A DNA stretch of 64,000 bases from Macrotrachela quadricornifera. Taxonomy: Eukaryota; Rotifera; Eurotatoria; Philodinida; Philodinidae. Below are positions 1-12,545 of this stretch, one piece after another. The notes under the pieces were generated by a model. The model saw nothing but the letters and a program-made list of their open reading frames with translations. It did no database searches and had not been told where the DNA came from. Location of the stretch: positions 1 to 64,000 of the forward strand of contig JAJEKB010021351.1 of assembly GCA_022393335.1 (NCBI GenBank), given 5' to 3'. The position numbers and the translations under genes are program-made. Every line of letters starts with the position of its first letter. Within the stretch, counting starts at the first letter, position 1.

Positions 1-437
1 TATTGTTAAACACTATTGATGCCTTAGGTCAAAGTTCCATACAAAAGCATTAATTATTGTCTGATGAACAGGCAATAGTTCGACATTTTAGTATAAAAAT
101 CTAAACTCGAACGGTTTAGCCCTAAGCCCGATCCATTCGCTACCGAACCCGAACCCGAACCGGAACTGAAGTTCGGGTTCGCTACATGCCTATATATATG
201 TGAATGTATAATAAGACATTTATCTTATTCACCTATCATTTTTCGTATTGGTGGAAACCATTTTCCCTCTGTCGAAAAACATTTCTCCGCTACACTTTGA
301 TTTTTCTAAGATTTCTTTATATGTATAGAAGTATACATATTTAAAGAGAAGGTTTCATATATTCATTTTTGACCTGAGAGCCATTTTTCTGCTTAAAATA
401 TGCATTTCTCTTACCGATCGGAGTTTTGTCCACTGCT
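1..437. other. Non-coding, with short CCGAAC repeats
   Basis: No gene seen. Two overlapping copies of CGAACCCGAAC (144-154 and 150-160) are followed by the exact reverse complement GTTCGGGTTCG at 171-181, giving a small hairpin. This may be part of the 5' flank of the piggyBac remnant or an unrelated repeat. I could not find a 5' terminal repeat matching the 3' terminus at 1782-1820. Confidence 0.4.
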
Positions 438-1667
438 GACTATTATTGGAGCAAAAGTCAATTGTATGGGTCAGAAATCATTTAAAATACAATGTCAAGA
501 GACAAATTTGAATTACTTCTCAAATTTTTGCATTTTTCGAACAATGAAGAACAGGATGCAAGTCAAGATAGACTAACTAAGTTGAATCCACTTTTGATCC
601 TATTGAAAGCTAGATTCAAGTCGGTTTATATGCCCGGTTCTGTCATTACGGTTGACGAAACAATGATACCTTGACGAGGTCGACTCTCCTTCAAACAATA
701 TGTTCCAGGCAAAGCTCACAAATATGGGGTTAAAATATACAAAGTAGCAGACACGAATGGATATACTTGAAATTTTATAATTTATACAGGAAAACAGAAC
801 CAACGACTGGTCTTGGACATTCTCAAACAGTCACCATACAATTATTAGAAGATCTTTTCGGATGTTATCGAACTGTAGCAGGTGACAATTTTTTTACGAG
901 TATCGTTCTCGTGAAACGATTATCGGGAAATGATACCTACCTCATTGGAACATTGAGAAGTAATCGTGTTGGATCCAAAAAAGTAATTCTTCAGAAAAAA
1001 ACTCAAGAAGGGTGAGATTTATGGACTTTAGAATGGCGATGGTGTCAAGCTGATCAAATGGAAAGATAAAAGAGAAGTTTTGATGATATCTACCAAGCCG
1101 TCCCATACAACTGCTCTCGTGGACATCAGAAAAACTACTCCACTTGGCGAGCGTATCATGAAGCCACAAGTAGTATTCGACTACAATAAAGGAAGACAAG
1201 GTACAGATTTGTCGGATCAACTGTCAGCGTACTACACATGTCTAAGACGATCTGTAAAATGGTATCAAAAGGTGGCATTTGAATTGATATTTGGAACATC
1301 AATAATGAATGGCTATTTGATATACAAGGAAAACTATACAGCAAGCAACATAACCATCTTACAATTTCGGGTGAGTCTTGTGCGATCTTTACTTCTTGGT
1401 ATGCCATCCAAAAATCCGAAGCCTGGTCCAGAACAACAGTCAACATACCAAGCGAAGCGCAAACTTGCTGATCACAAGCTCGAAGAAAAGGAAGGATCTA
1501 CGCGGAATGTTGACAGACAGTGCACTGGTTGCTAAGCAATAGGAAGGATACAACAGTCAAGAGAAGCGAGTAATGCAGCAGCAAGGGAAGTAAAAACTTT
1601 CTGTTCTGACTGTGATAATTTTTTTTGTCTTGAGTGTTTTAATGATAAGCACTATGCTATGGAATAA
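438..1667 (+). pseudogene. piggyBac-family transposase, decayed
   Basis: The conceptual protein runs through several frames and matches the piggyBac (DDE_Tnp_1_7) layout. It has a fragment around DYYWSK, then MSRDKFELLLKFLHFSNN, a first catalytic region VDETMIP, a second aspartate region in VAGDNFFTS, and VVFDYNKGRQGTDLSDQ with the family's late aspartate. The tail carries the Cys/His-rich zinc-binding pattern of the family (CTGC, then CSDCDNFFCLECF and a final His). The frame is broken by stops at 475-477, 672-674 and 768-770, a frameshift near 1010 and further stops downstream. At least two TGA stops stand where tryptophan is expected, and one TAG where glutamine is expected, as from C-to-T/G-to-A transitions. 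The element cannot make an active enzyme. Family assignment is firm; the exact 5' end is not visible. Confidence 0.85.
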
Positions 1668-1781
1668 AGAATTCAAATAAAGTACTGAAGACAGAAGAAA
1701 TGACATCTTATGTTTAACGTCCTGCTTAAGAAAAAAGCAAAAGAAAGTGCTTTTCTATACAGTTTCTCGTTAAACTATAGC

Positions 1782-1820
1782 GTCGCCCACCGGTGGGCGA
1801 CATCGCCTTGAATGTGTTAA
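1782..1820. repeat. piggyBac-like 3' terminus with perfect 20-bp palindrome
   Basis: Read on the minus strand the end begins TTAA (1817-1820), continues CACATTC and then reaches a perfect 20-bp palindrome at 1782-1801 built on GCCCACCGGTGGGC. A TTAA target site followed by a GCCCACCGGTGGGC-type hairpin is a common plan for piggyBac-like element ends. It lies 115 bp after the transposase remnant, so I take it as that element's 3' terminus. Confidence 0.65.
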
Positions 1821-3049
1821 GATAAAGAAAATTGGATTTTTTGAACGAACGAAACTCATTCTGAAAAATATTTGGATAAAAGTTTTCCTAGCATCAATGA
1901 TTATCTACAGAATGTATCATTTAGTTTTTAAAAATACTGTATTAATTCACCGTGGAAAACGATATTCTTTTTTTGGATTGTGTCATTAACACTATTATTT
2001 AATGATAATTTATCTTAATAAAAGATTGTAGAACTGACCAAATTCGTATTGAATTTTTAATATTACTGCATATAGAGAGAAGCTTCTCTCACGCTGTCTA
2101 TATGGAAATAAAGTGTTTTTGCCTCGAGTTTTAGATTGCCCTAAATGTATTATTTATTTATTTATTTCACAGACTAAAAAACCTTTGTTATATTAAAAAA
2201 TGTTTTTTACATTATTACTATATGATGCATAGATAAAATTTTTTCTTTGTATTATTTATATTTTCGTACATTTCTCATTTATATTTCATCGTAGTTTATT
2301 CCAATCTATACGTATATTAATATTTTGATGTAACTCTATAAGAATATTAAGGTTTTGACGATATTGTTCATTCAAATTTATGTGATAATAAGTTATCTAT
2401 CTGTATCAAAAACAGTCTGTTATTGCATTTTTTTAAAAGCATATACATATTTAATAAATTTGTTGATATGAATAAAATACGCACCTAAATTGAGCTCAAT
2501 TATGTGATCTAAGTCACTTTAATAAACGATTAATGTAAAGTTTGCCCAGTAAAAGTATTTGTTTTTCACAAAGTTTATTTTTCCTATAGAAGAAGATTAA
2601 TTATTTCATAGGAATAAAAAAAACATGTCATTAGAATATTACGTTAGTATTAACTATAAATAATCCAACAATTCACATTAATTGTTATTTTTTTAGCATG
2701 TGCTTTACTTTTTTTTGTTTCATCTATTGTTAATCTTCGAAGTATTCTTTTACTATTACTTTTATTAAAAATGTATTATCAGTATTTTTCAGGCTTTTAT
2801 CTGATATAATGAATATTTATTATCGTCAACAACATATTCAATCATAAAGAATACTATTTTTTTAAAGCAATTGTTCTTTTTATCCTAATAATACTAAAGA
2901 GTTTTAAATACTGTTGTTCTATCATGTCATATATTAGAATTTCTACATTTTAGTATTTTTCTGATAACTTTAGTTATGATTTAATGCTAATATGATAGTT
3001 TACTATAGGAAAATAAAAATGAATGTTATTTAATTGAATAAAATCCTGT
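1821..3049. other. AT-rich intergenic region
   Basis: No gene recognised. It is rich in A/T runs. A perfect 16-bp palindrome GAGAGAAGCTTCTCTC lies at 2075-2090, flanked by imperfect TATAGA/TCTATA arms. Confidence 0.4.
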
Positions 3050-5076
3050 TTAATAACGTAAAAATTTTTGTACCCGATGATTGAATGTATCTGCAACATA
3101 TAAATTGAGTTGTTTATCTAGTATTATCCAATAAGGAAGTTTCAATAAGGTAGAATTAACACCAGATATACCCGTAATACCTGCAATTGTTCTACCATTC
3201 GATTCACCAGCTGAGAAAAATTGAATACGATGATTTATTGAATCAGCCACATAAATATTACCCATTGGATCAATTGTTGAACCTACAGGTTGGCTTAATA
3301 GAGTTGATGTATTACCATTTCCACCAGTAATATTACCCGCAACATGTGTCCAAGTATTAGCACCTAATGTCCAACGAACAATATTGTTACCATTACCGTT
3401 AGAAATAATTAAGCTTTTTGAGACAGATTCATATGTTAAACCATAAGGTACATTTAATTGACTTTTATTGTATCCTGCTCCATGTCCACCAGCAACTACA
3501 ATACCTGATGGATAACTAGTAACTCGATGATTGCTACTTTCAGTTATATAGATTGTACTGGAATCTAGATCACGTGTGAGATCAGATGGTCGAGCTAACG
3601 AAATACTCGTGTTTCCACCTAAATTCATCAAAATTTCATAAAATAATTCACAAAAAAACAATCTTTCATCATGAACAATATTCCTACTACGTAAAATACA
3701 AAAATAAAATATTTGTCTAATATTTCTTTTTGAATTTGCATTATTAATAGATAACACAATAGTATTTTCTTATTTTTTTCTTCATTAGAAATACCTGCAA
3801 CTGTGATGCCATATGTCGCATCTTTAATCCACAATTGAACTCTATGATTAAGTCTATCTGCTACATACATATTATCATTTGAATCAAATAGAATACCAAC
3901 AGGTTGATTTAATCGATTCGAAGCATTTCCTGAAGTTCCATTAAAGTGTCCAGCTACTGTAACACAATTTGATGTACCTGTTATAAGTTTCTGTATTCGG
4001 TGGTTGTAATGATCAGCAATATAGAGTGTTTCTGAAGAATCAAAACCTAAACCATAAGGTATATTGAATAAATTAGAGGTTTTGCCAGATACACCTCCAG
4101 TACCAGCAATTGTTATGCCTGATGTGTTCCATCGAAGTGTCGGAGTAATTAATGTTGAATCTGAAAAAATATTGTTAATATTCAGAGCTGATTTTAATGA
4201 AATTTTTTGTCTATACTTTTTCTTTCTAAGTTGCTCAAAACAATTGCTAGTACTATAGCGATAGCTATACAAAGACAAGTCGTACATAAGCATATACATA
4301 AATATTTCTTTCCATATAATCGTGAACATTTGGAATTTCTAAATTATATATGTTAAAAATTTATTATTAAAGAAAAAATAAATACAAACTTTTTTCTTTT
4401 CTGTTGATGATAATCATTAATAGAACCTGTTTGATTTATCCATATATCTTTTATCTATATTATTATTTATTTTCATGATTAACAATAACAAAAATTTGAA
4501 ATACCTCATGATGAATTGCTTTTGATGATGTTGATAAAGGTTTGTTTAATTTTAGATTCTGTACATGGTCTGGAAATTTATGAATATATTTTTCTTTATC
4601 TGTTGAATTATTATTCGACACATTATTTTCCCATGCATCTTCATGCAACTATCATTATGTGAGAGAATAGATTTTAAAGATAAGAATATTTATTTTTTAC
4701 TTGAGACAATGAAGGATGATTTTTAGATATATGATTTAATTGTGTTATACTTATTGATTTATCAGTGATAAAGGATTTTTCTGAACCATATTGATGAACA
4801 TTAGAAAGAGTACTATTTGAAATTTTTGACATATTAGTAGATCTCTCATTTCGAGAACCGATGTGACGTGGTGTTCGGACAGTTACATGAATGGTATTAT
4901 TCGATTGTCTCTTTGTTTTTGACGAATGATGATGCTAACAATTGAAAAAAAGAGACATGAGACTGTTAATATGAAATTCAAAAGAAAGTCACTCGATTAT
5001 TTAATGATCGACGTTGGCGATGAGATAATTTTTTGACAGATACTTTGGCTGAGGATTTATATATAGGTGTATTCAT
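3050..5076 (-). CDS. NHL-repeat type II membrane protein (copy A)
   Basis: Seven exons: 5076-4993, 4934-4701, 4648-4505, 4454-4390, 4338-4217, 4160-3795 and 3618-3050. All introns are GT-AG (49-176 bp) and the total is 1584 nt, giving 527 residues with no frame break. The N-terminal ~185 residues are hydrophilic and rich in Arg, His and Ser (MNTPIYKSSAKVSVKK...). A Cys-rich hydrophobic segment follows at about 187-209 (CLCIAIAIVLAIVLS), then the ectodomain. Exons 6-7 carry six NHL repeats with motifs such as LYIADHYNHRIQKL, MYVADRLNHRV and IYVADSINHRI, so a six-bladed beta-propeller is expected. With no signal peptide and the propeller after the membrane segment, I infer a type II plasma-membrane protein with an extracellular propeller. 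NHL propellers bind proteins, glycans or RNA; the ligand is unknown. Copy B lies directly upstream on the same strand. I gave 3618-3050 and 4160-3795 high trust; the exon 3/4 boundary is the least certain. Confidence 0.85.
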
Positions 5077-5830
5077 TTTTTATCGAGCAAATTCTGTTTG
5101 TTCTTCTACTGTCGAAAGATGATTGAAAGTATGCACCTTTGTTTTTTTAATAAATAAACTAAAACTTGCTAGAAGTGATTGTTAATTAATATGTATAGAA
5201 ATCTTTCGTACAGGCAAAAGATAATAGAAGTTATTTAATGGCTTCATACTTTTGAATATATTATAAAAAGTTCGATTGATTGATTACTTGAAAAAGAGAA
5301 TTGAATTTTTTTTTTCATATACGATATATTTTTCACTTTCTGCAGTTGTAATGTTGACAAACTTTAAAGACAATATAGTGACCTACTTTAATGTTAAAAA
5401 ATTTCTATTGAGTATTACAATATTTGTAAGAGAAAATATATTTAAAAACTTTTTACATGTTTTGCAAATGTAGAATTCAAAATTGCAATATAAATCAATA
5501 GTTAACAGATGTTCAATATAATTTCTTAATTTTGTTTTGTGTGCTGATCAAGATAAAATAGAATTTTCTATTCAATAGATAATAATATACATTTTCAACA
5601 ATCAGTTGCGATTACTTGACACAAAAAAAAGAAAAATTTTAACTTTATTGATGTGACAAGTCTGAGACTAAAATAAATATCTTTTGTCATTTTTATAGTT
5701 TCATTAAATATAAGTTTTTATGTTTGAATTTGTATTAATCAATTAATCTTTGTAATACGAAACAGATTTCAATTATCTTCTTCATATAATAAAATTAAGT
5801 GCTCTTAATGTCAATCGACAAATTTTTTCT
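5077..5830. other. Intergenic between tandem NHL genes
   Basis: This holds the 5' flank of copy A and the 3' flank of copy B. No coding signal is convincing; a 65-codon reading frame at 5276-5473 is low-complexity and unsupported. Confidence 0.4.
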
Positions 5831-7809
5831 TTAATACCGCATAAACTTTTGTATACGATGATTAAATGTGTCTGAAACATATAAATTGAGTTGATTGTCA
5901 AGTATTACCCAAAATGGTGTATTCAATTGAGTAGAATTAGTGCCTGATAAACCTGTGGTACCAGTAATTGTTGTCGCATTTGATTGATTAGCCAAAAAGA
6001 ATTGGATACGATGATTATTAGAATCAGCTACATAAATATTACCCATAGGATCCATTGTCAAACCAACAGGAGCGTTCAAAAATGTCGATGTCAAACCACT
6101 AGCTCCATTTACATCACCCACTACATGTGTTCGAAGAGTGTCACCCAATGTCCACTGAACAATATTATTAGTATTATAATTAGGTATTACAAAACTATTT
6201 GAGACTGAATCGTAAACTAAACCATATGGATAATTCAACTGTGTGGCACTATTTCCTTGTCCATTTCCACCAGCTACAATGGTACCAGCTGGATAATTAA
6301 CAATTCGGTGATTGAAGGTATCGGATATATATATTGTGTCAGAATTTGAACCGTATACGATAGTTGATGGACCATACAATGAGATGTTTGAACTTCCACC
6401 TGTACCTTTTAATTAAATTTAGAATAAAAATGAAACGTCAATTCAAAATAAGGTCATCTATATTCGATAGAATAGAACGACAAAATCTTTTTGTCTTTGT
6501 TATCGTATTGATTTAATTCGGAAGGAATAATCACTTCTCTAGATGATAGAAATATTTCATTACTCATTTATATGCCTAAATATATGTCAATTACTTCATA
6601 GATTCTCTCTATTTGGTAATACCTGCAACTGTAACACCTGATGTTGCACCTTTTGACCAAAATTGTATCCTATTATTGCCTCTATCTGTTATATACATAT
6701 TGTCATTTAAATCGAAGAGAATATCAACGGGAAAATTCAATCGATCCATAGCAACCCCTGTTAATCCATTTGTATTTCCGGCCACTGTGACACATATTTT
6801 TGTATCTGTTTGTAACTTTTGTATTCGATTATTAATATAGTCAGCAATATAAAGTGTCTTCGAAGAATCAAATGCCATACCATAAGGCCAATGTAGGAGA
6901 GTAGAATTAGCACCTGAGATGCCTGCTGTACCAGCAATTGTTATACCAGATGAGTTCCATCGGAGAGATGGAACGATAGACGGTGTGACTACAACAACAA
7001 AAAATTGGTAATAGTGACAAGATCCTTTTTTTAGTAAAGAATAATATTTTACCCGTAGTTGTAGGTTTTTTCGACAATAAGATACCAAGAGTTATGGCGA
7101 TAGCAATAGCAAGGAAAGCAACAAATAAACACACACATAAGAATATACATAGGCATTTCTTACTATAAGAATATTTATACTAGAAGTTCTATACTAAAAA
7201 TAAAATAACTTTATACCTTGACTTTTTCTTTTTCTTTCGATGATGATCCTGAGTAGAATCTATTTCATTTCCTTTAACATTTAAACTTGTTGCACTATTA
7301 ATACTTTGGTAATTATTTATGCAATTTTGTTTGTATGTTGAATATATATCTAAATCTCCAGTTTCCCATGCATTTTGACGTGCCTACAATGAAATTTACA
7401 CACGAATATTGATGAGATTTTTTTCTCACCGATAAATTAGTTGTATTAATTGGTTTAACTATTGGATTTTGCGTGATGAAAGAATTTTTTATTCCATATT
7501 TCGCTAATGAACTCTATTTAGAAAAGAAAAATTAATAAACAATTTATTATGCCTGATATCTAACTGATGAATTATTATTTGAATTAAAAGATTTATTGTT
7601 TTTTGAACAAATATTATGTGATGGTGATCGAAGAGTTACATGTATGATGGTATTTGATCGTCTTTTCTTTATCGATGAAGAATGACGCTACAGGTAGAAA
7701 ACATAATAATAAATAATTATAATGCAGTGATGGATAAATTTACTCGACTTTTTAATGATTGATGTCGTCGTATATGGGAAACTTGTACGATTTGTGGTTG
7801 AACTGACAT
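5831..7809 (-). CDS. NHL-repeat type II membrane protein (copy B)
   Basis: Seven exons: 7809-7744, 7687-7565, 7513-7430, 7383-7217, 7162-7053, 6988-6623 and 6399-5831. The total is 1485 nt, 494 residues, with the frame intact. The two propeller exons are exactly the length of those in copy A (366 and 569 nt), showing a gene duplication. The N-terminal part is basic and Ser-rich and shares the motif NTI-HVT-R-P with copy A. The membrane segment lies near 150-174 (LFVAFLAIAIAITLGILLS) after KKCLCIF. Six NHL repeats follow (LYIADYINNRIQKL, MYITDRGNNRIQFW, IYISDTFNHRIVNY, IYVADSNNHRIQFF, LYVSDTFNHRIQKF and one weaker). The same topology as copy A is inferred: short cytosolic tail, one membrane span, extracellular propeller. 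The N-terminal tails differ far more than the propellers, so the partners of the tail may have diverged. Confidence 0.87.
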
Positions 7810-10501
7810 CGCAAATTTTAAAATGCCTGATGTTTTGATCAGTTGATTATATGGTTCTTGATAAAAAATTGTTTTATTTTCATTTTTTGATAGAATTGTT
7901 AATTCATGATTATTGTGTTAGCTTGTCAAGTGTATTCATGTTTTTTTATGCATTACTACGTCGCTTCTTTTATATGCATACTGTTTCTTATGAGAAGTTG
8001 ATTATTTGAAACGAAAAGTTGAGTTTGACACTTTATACGCTTCTTTTTTGCATATAAAATATATTGTCTTATTGAAAGAATTCTGATGAAAAAAAACAGT
8101 TCTTTTTTTATTAAAATGGTCGATAATTAATACGTTTGCTGATATTTGTTGCAAAACTAATGCAACACAGAGAAATATCATTCTGTTGTGGTTGTTATAA
8201 ATACATCTATTGAAATGATTCTTAGTATTTGAATTAGAATAAACGAAATTAATATGCATTAGTTATATCTGGAAATTAATGAAAACTTAATTTACCAGGA
8301 TTTAGTAAGTTTTATCGAAGTTCACTACAGTTTCACAGGTTTTCCTTTCTAAGTGGATATGTTACAGTGCTGAGTGTGTGTTTCATCTTCATCTTCGCCA
8401 TCGTAAGCATGGTTAGATCTTAATAGATCCAACCGTAACTACTAATTAATTTACTAAAAACTCAATTATAAAAGAATTTGTCTTGCTGAATTATTTCGAA
8501 ATTCATTTCTATCATTGAGTGTAAGAAAATATAAAAAGTCAGTACGCACATAGTTTCAATCTTCGCATAAAAGTAAATATTTTTTTGCATTAAGTCTTGT
8601 TAATTTCTCATTTCTGAGACGTATTTAAAATTACACACTGATAAGAAATTGTATTATCACAAGAGATTTTATGACGTATAATATAGAAAAGAATATATAA
8701 AAAATAAGAGAGCATTTCAAAGTACACATATTGTGTCAATCGTTTCGATGACTCTGTCTAGACCTCGTCAGGAGACGTTGCACTTTCGAAGAACTATAAA
8801 ATATTTCTCGGCTTATGAGTATATGAAATTGTTTGCAAATTTTCGATGGAAGGTTTGTGATTCATGAAAATCTTGCGTAGTCATATAACAACTATGCATG
8901 TAGAAAATTCTATCTAGGTCCTTATACTTTGTAAAAGTATCATCAATGCTGACTTGAGTATTTTAATGTCAGACATATGATAATGCGAAATATCAAATTC
9001 TAACTTCTTGAAACCATAAATGCTGCTAAACTTGTCATACAACATTGAATCCTTTTGGAGTCCGAATTCTTGATGAGCCATAAAGTCTTCAAATCATCTC
9101 AGTCTTTATACTCATTACTCGTCGAGTCTTCAGATATCTAAATTGTTCGAAGTCAGAATGTCGGGTTCATAATAATTTGCCGTTCATGTGAAAAATACGC
9201 GAATGACAGTGTCTGTTCTGTCTATACATAATTATATTCTTTGCGTATTTTTGTAAAGCTTGAGACTTTCACCATAATTTAACCCATTCCTTTCTTTTTA
9301 ACCACCGTTATCAATGTATTGGAATCATTTTTAAAACGTAGAAAATTGCACTCTATTCCTTAACATAAAAATGTCAAGGAGAATCATGTCAAAATGTTAA
9401 TTCCTAAAAAAAAACAAAGATCGAAGATAAAATTGTAATCTGAGAAAAAGGATCTTGAATAAGCAAAATCTTAGAGCGTTGTTGCATCGTTTATTTTCAT
9501 CTTTTTCGTTGGTCAACTCAGTTGTTCATACATATATAAATCTATATATTATCATATCGCAAAAGATGATGGTGTGTTTATTCTTTAGCTTTGAATTCAT
9601 TATCAACAACAGGCGAAAACTTCCGCTTTTATTCTGATATGCTTCAATCGAAATAAACAGAAAATACAGTTGAAAAGAATGATGAGGGTGAATACATTCA
9701 AAAATTAAAAATATTGGAATTCTCAATACTAAGCCATGAGCAAGTATTACTGATACTATATTCAGCCGGTAATTGAAAGATTCAATACTCTAAAAAAAAG
9801 AGATTTTTGCAAAACCAAAAACGGTTCATTCAACTGGTACATAAGAAGATCTTTTTTCCGATTTTGTATCTAACCTGTTTCTTTTAACTGAAAAAGGTTC
9901 CATATATTTGCCATTTCAGATAAGTCTTTACTAACACCTATCGATACGATATGAAATGAGAAAAATAGCAAAAATACATTGACCCACCAAGTCACTACGA
10001 CTCATTTATACCATTTAGACATGCAATAGAATCATCCATATTCAAGAAAGCGAATTATCTTCAGCATAGATAACATCATTTGACACCCGAACGACTAGTA
10101 ACATATGGTGACGCAATGAGTAAATATGTCACTGCTATTCTCTTATCCTCACCCTCACCCACCCTCAATGTTCGATAGTCTTATTGGACTCCCTCTTCAT
10201 AATGCGTTCCTCAGTTATGGAATGCTGTATATTATGTTTTATATTTAATGTGATGCCATCTAGTTTTTGTAAGAATTCAAGTTTTTATGATTTTTTTTAT
10301 AAAACTTGTCTTATCATTTTCTGATACATTCTGATTAATTCAATATATAAGTTAACTATTTTTGATCATGAATCATAAAGTCAATGACTGAAAAAGAATT
10401 ATTCATCATTATAGTACTTACAAGAGAACGATGTAATAACCTTATTGACGCACGTGTTCTTTTTTTTTATTATCTTTTTATTTTTCTCTCTATACATTAA
10501 T
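7810..10501. other. Long intergenic region
   Basis: No gene recognised on either strand. Short reading frames at 8002-8259 (minus) and 9455-9637 (plus) show no family likeness or coding bias. The last 60 bp before the ADP-ribosyltransferase start is a T-rich tract. Confidence 0.35.
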
Positions 10502-11200
10502 ATGCCATCTTGTATCTATGATGCTCGTAGTAGTTCTTATTTACCAAAAGAATTAGCATCTACAACAGAAAATTATGAAACTGAACATTTTTATTATAAT
10601 TATGATACTAATATTCTCGATTGTAAACTTTTGACAACAAATCTCTATGAATCATTTTTTCAAAATATTTTTCCAACAAATATTAATGAACATGAATTAA
10701 CTAATAAAATGTTGAATGTTATACATTCATATACAAATAGTCAAGCAAATGAATGTTATATAAAAACAAATTTAAATTTACTTAGTGCTAATTATAATGA
10801 TATTGATTGGTTATATGTTAATAAACTTCGTTCATTAATTCGTGGCTTAAGAAAAATAAATATTAAACCTATTTATTATCGTGGATTAAATTTAAGTAAT
10901 AATGAAATAAAATATTATATTGAAAAACAAAATCATTTTTATTATACAAATTCATTTTTATCATTTACAATTGATCGTTTATTAATTTATCCAGGAAATT
11001 CTATATTAATATTAAAAACAGAAAATTCAAGTGATAAAGCAAAACAAAATTTAGCTAATATTTGGAAATGGAGTACATTTACTGACGAAAAAGAAGCTAT
11101 TTTATCTGTTGGAACAAAATTAAAAATTTTAAGCGTTCATTATTTTGGTTATAAATGGGAAATTGAAATTGAATTAATGGAAGATGATAATGATACTTAA
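10502..11200 (+). CDS. ADP-ribosyltransferase, R-S-E type
   Basis: An intronless frame of 232 residues. The arginine-specific (cholera-toxin-like/ART) triad can be placed in order and spacing: R127 in PIYYRGLNL, the serine strand at S151-S154 in YYTNSFLSFT, and the E-x-E loop E196-K-E198 in FTDEKEAILSVG. The last is followed by the usual GTKLKILSV strand. Such enzymes transfer ADP-ribose from NAD+ to arginine or another residue of a target protein. The first ATG in frame is at 10502. The open frame extends upstream over a hydrophobic stretch, but that stretch lacks ATG, so secretion is not supported unless an upstream exon exists. Codons are very AT-rich, like the neighbours. The substrate is unknown; a toxin-like, regulatory or defence role are all possible. 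Confidence 0.75.
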   Translation: MPSCIYDARSSSYLPKELASTTENYETEHFYYNYDTNILDCKLLTTNLYESFFQNIFPTNINEHELTNKMLNVIHSYTNSQANECYIKTNLNLLSANYNDIDWLYVNKLRSLIRGLRKINIKPIYYRGLNLSNNEIKYYIEKQNHFYYTNSFLSFTIDRLLIYPGNSILILKTENSSDKAKQNLANIWKWSTFTDEKEAILSVGTKLKILSVHYFGYKWEIEIELMEDDNDT

Positions 11201-12545
11201 TCATTTATCATTATTATATAGATAAGAACAGCAAAAATAATTGTTTTTTGAATTACATTTAAATAATCAAATGATATTATTCGAGTAGTTGAATGTAGAA
11301 CTCTTTTTTCTGTTCGTCTGCTTTGAAAAAATTTTGTCAAAAGGATTTAAATGAGCATCGACAAGAATTGATCGTACAAATGAACGAAATAGGACTAGAA
11401 CATGATATTTAACAATAAGATTTTATTAAAAAATAAAACCTAAGAATATATTTTTCGATCGCATTTTAATATTTGAAAATATAATAAGATAAAAAAACCT
11501 AATAGTGAATCATAAATCTTAATACTTCGACATAAACCTGAAGTAGACAAATGATTAAATGAATTATGATCGAATTATCAATTGAAAAATTATGCAAAAA
11601 TGATGAATAATTTAATAAATTACAAAAAATAGTTGATGAATCTTCGATATGTTCAAATCGAAAAAATTCTTGAATATGAAACACACTAAGTTTAAGAGAC
11701 TTTGTAGAGTTTTTTTAATGTTGATCATATTGGTAAAAAATATTTTAGGTTATAAAAAAATTCCTATTGAAAAACAAAAAGCTCTTCCAAACATTTATAT
11801 ATTACGCAAAACAACGAAAATAGATACGTGACTTTTGACATGTGCTGTATTTATTTGATTGATTGAAGTCATTTATTACAATCTTTTATGGATACAAGCA
11901 TTGTTATGAACAGAAAGAGCAGTTAATACGAAAAACTGATATTATCTGATCAAAAATGATTCGATTAAATTTTGGGAAAGGATGAATTTTTACATAATGT
12001 CCTTACGGTGATGGTCCAATATACTCAGTTAATCCATTTAGTCTTTCTGATAGTATCAATCGTCATCCATCTAAAAATCATTCTTTTCAACTTTTAGTTA
12101 GATGATGAGGTGTTCTGAAACAGATTTCTTTTTTAAATCTGGAGAGAATCAAGATTTTCTTTTATAAATTAAAGTGGACACAATAGAATTTTAATATTTG
12201 TTTTAGATATATATAAAGAATACTCATTCAGTTTAATTTCAAAAAAAGGAAACTATTGTCAACAAAGAAAAAAATTCTCGTTATCTATTCAATTGTTGTC
12301 TTAAAAAATAAAAGAGTCGTTATTATCGAGTTGCGCTTAGTTCAGTTGTTTGTGTGTTTTCTTTGTAATCTTGTCTGTTGTTTATGTATGTGTTCGAATC
12401 CTCTTCTTTGCGCATTCTAAATTCTGTTCGAAAAAAAATGTTATAGTGTGACAATGATGAAAGTGGGTGCCAGCGTGACAAACTAGTATACACCAACCCA
12501 TCAAATTTCATCAACCATTTATTTTATTTTTTAAAACTCTATTTT
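11201..12545. other. Intergenic region
   Basis: No gene recognised. The small reading frames on both strands around 11499-11831 overlap each other and have no support. Confidence 0.35.

Noticed and set aside
8002..8259. Minus-strand 85-codon frame upstream of NHL copy B
   Set aside because: Low-complexity composition and no counterpart upstream of copy A.
10445..10501. Hydrophobic N-terminal extension of the ADP-ribosyltransferase frame, like a signal peptide
   Set aside because: It begins with TTG and contains no ATG, and no upstream exon was found; the first ATG is at 10502.
12385..12400. GTTCGAATCC, resembling a tRNA T-loop
   Set aside because: No acceptor stem, D-arm or anticodon arm could be folded around it.
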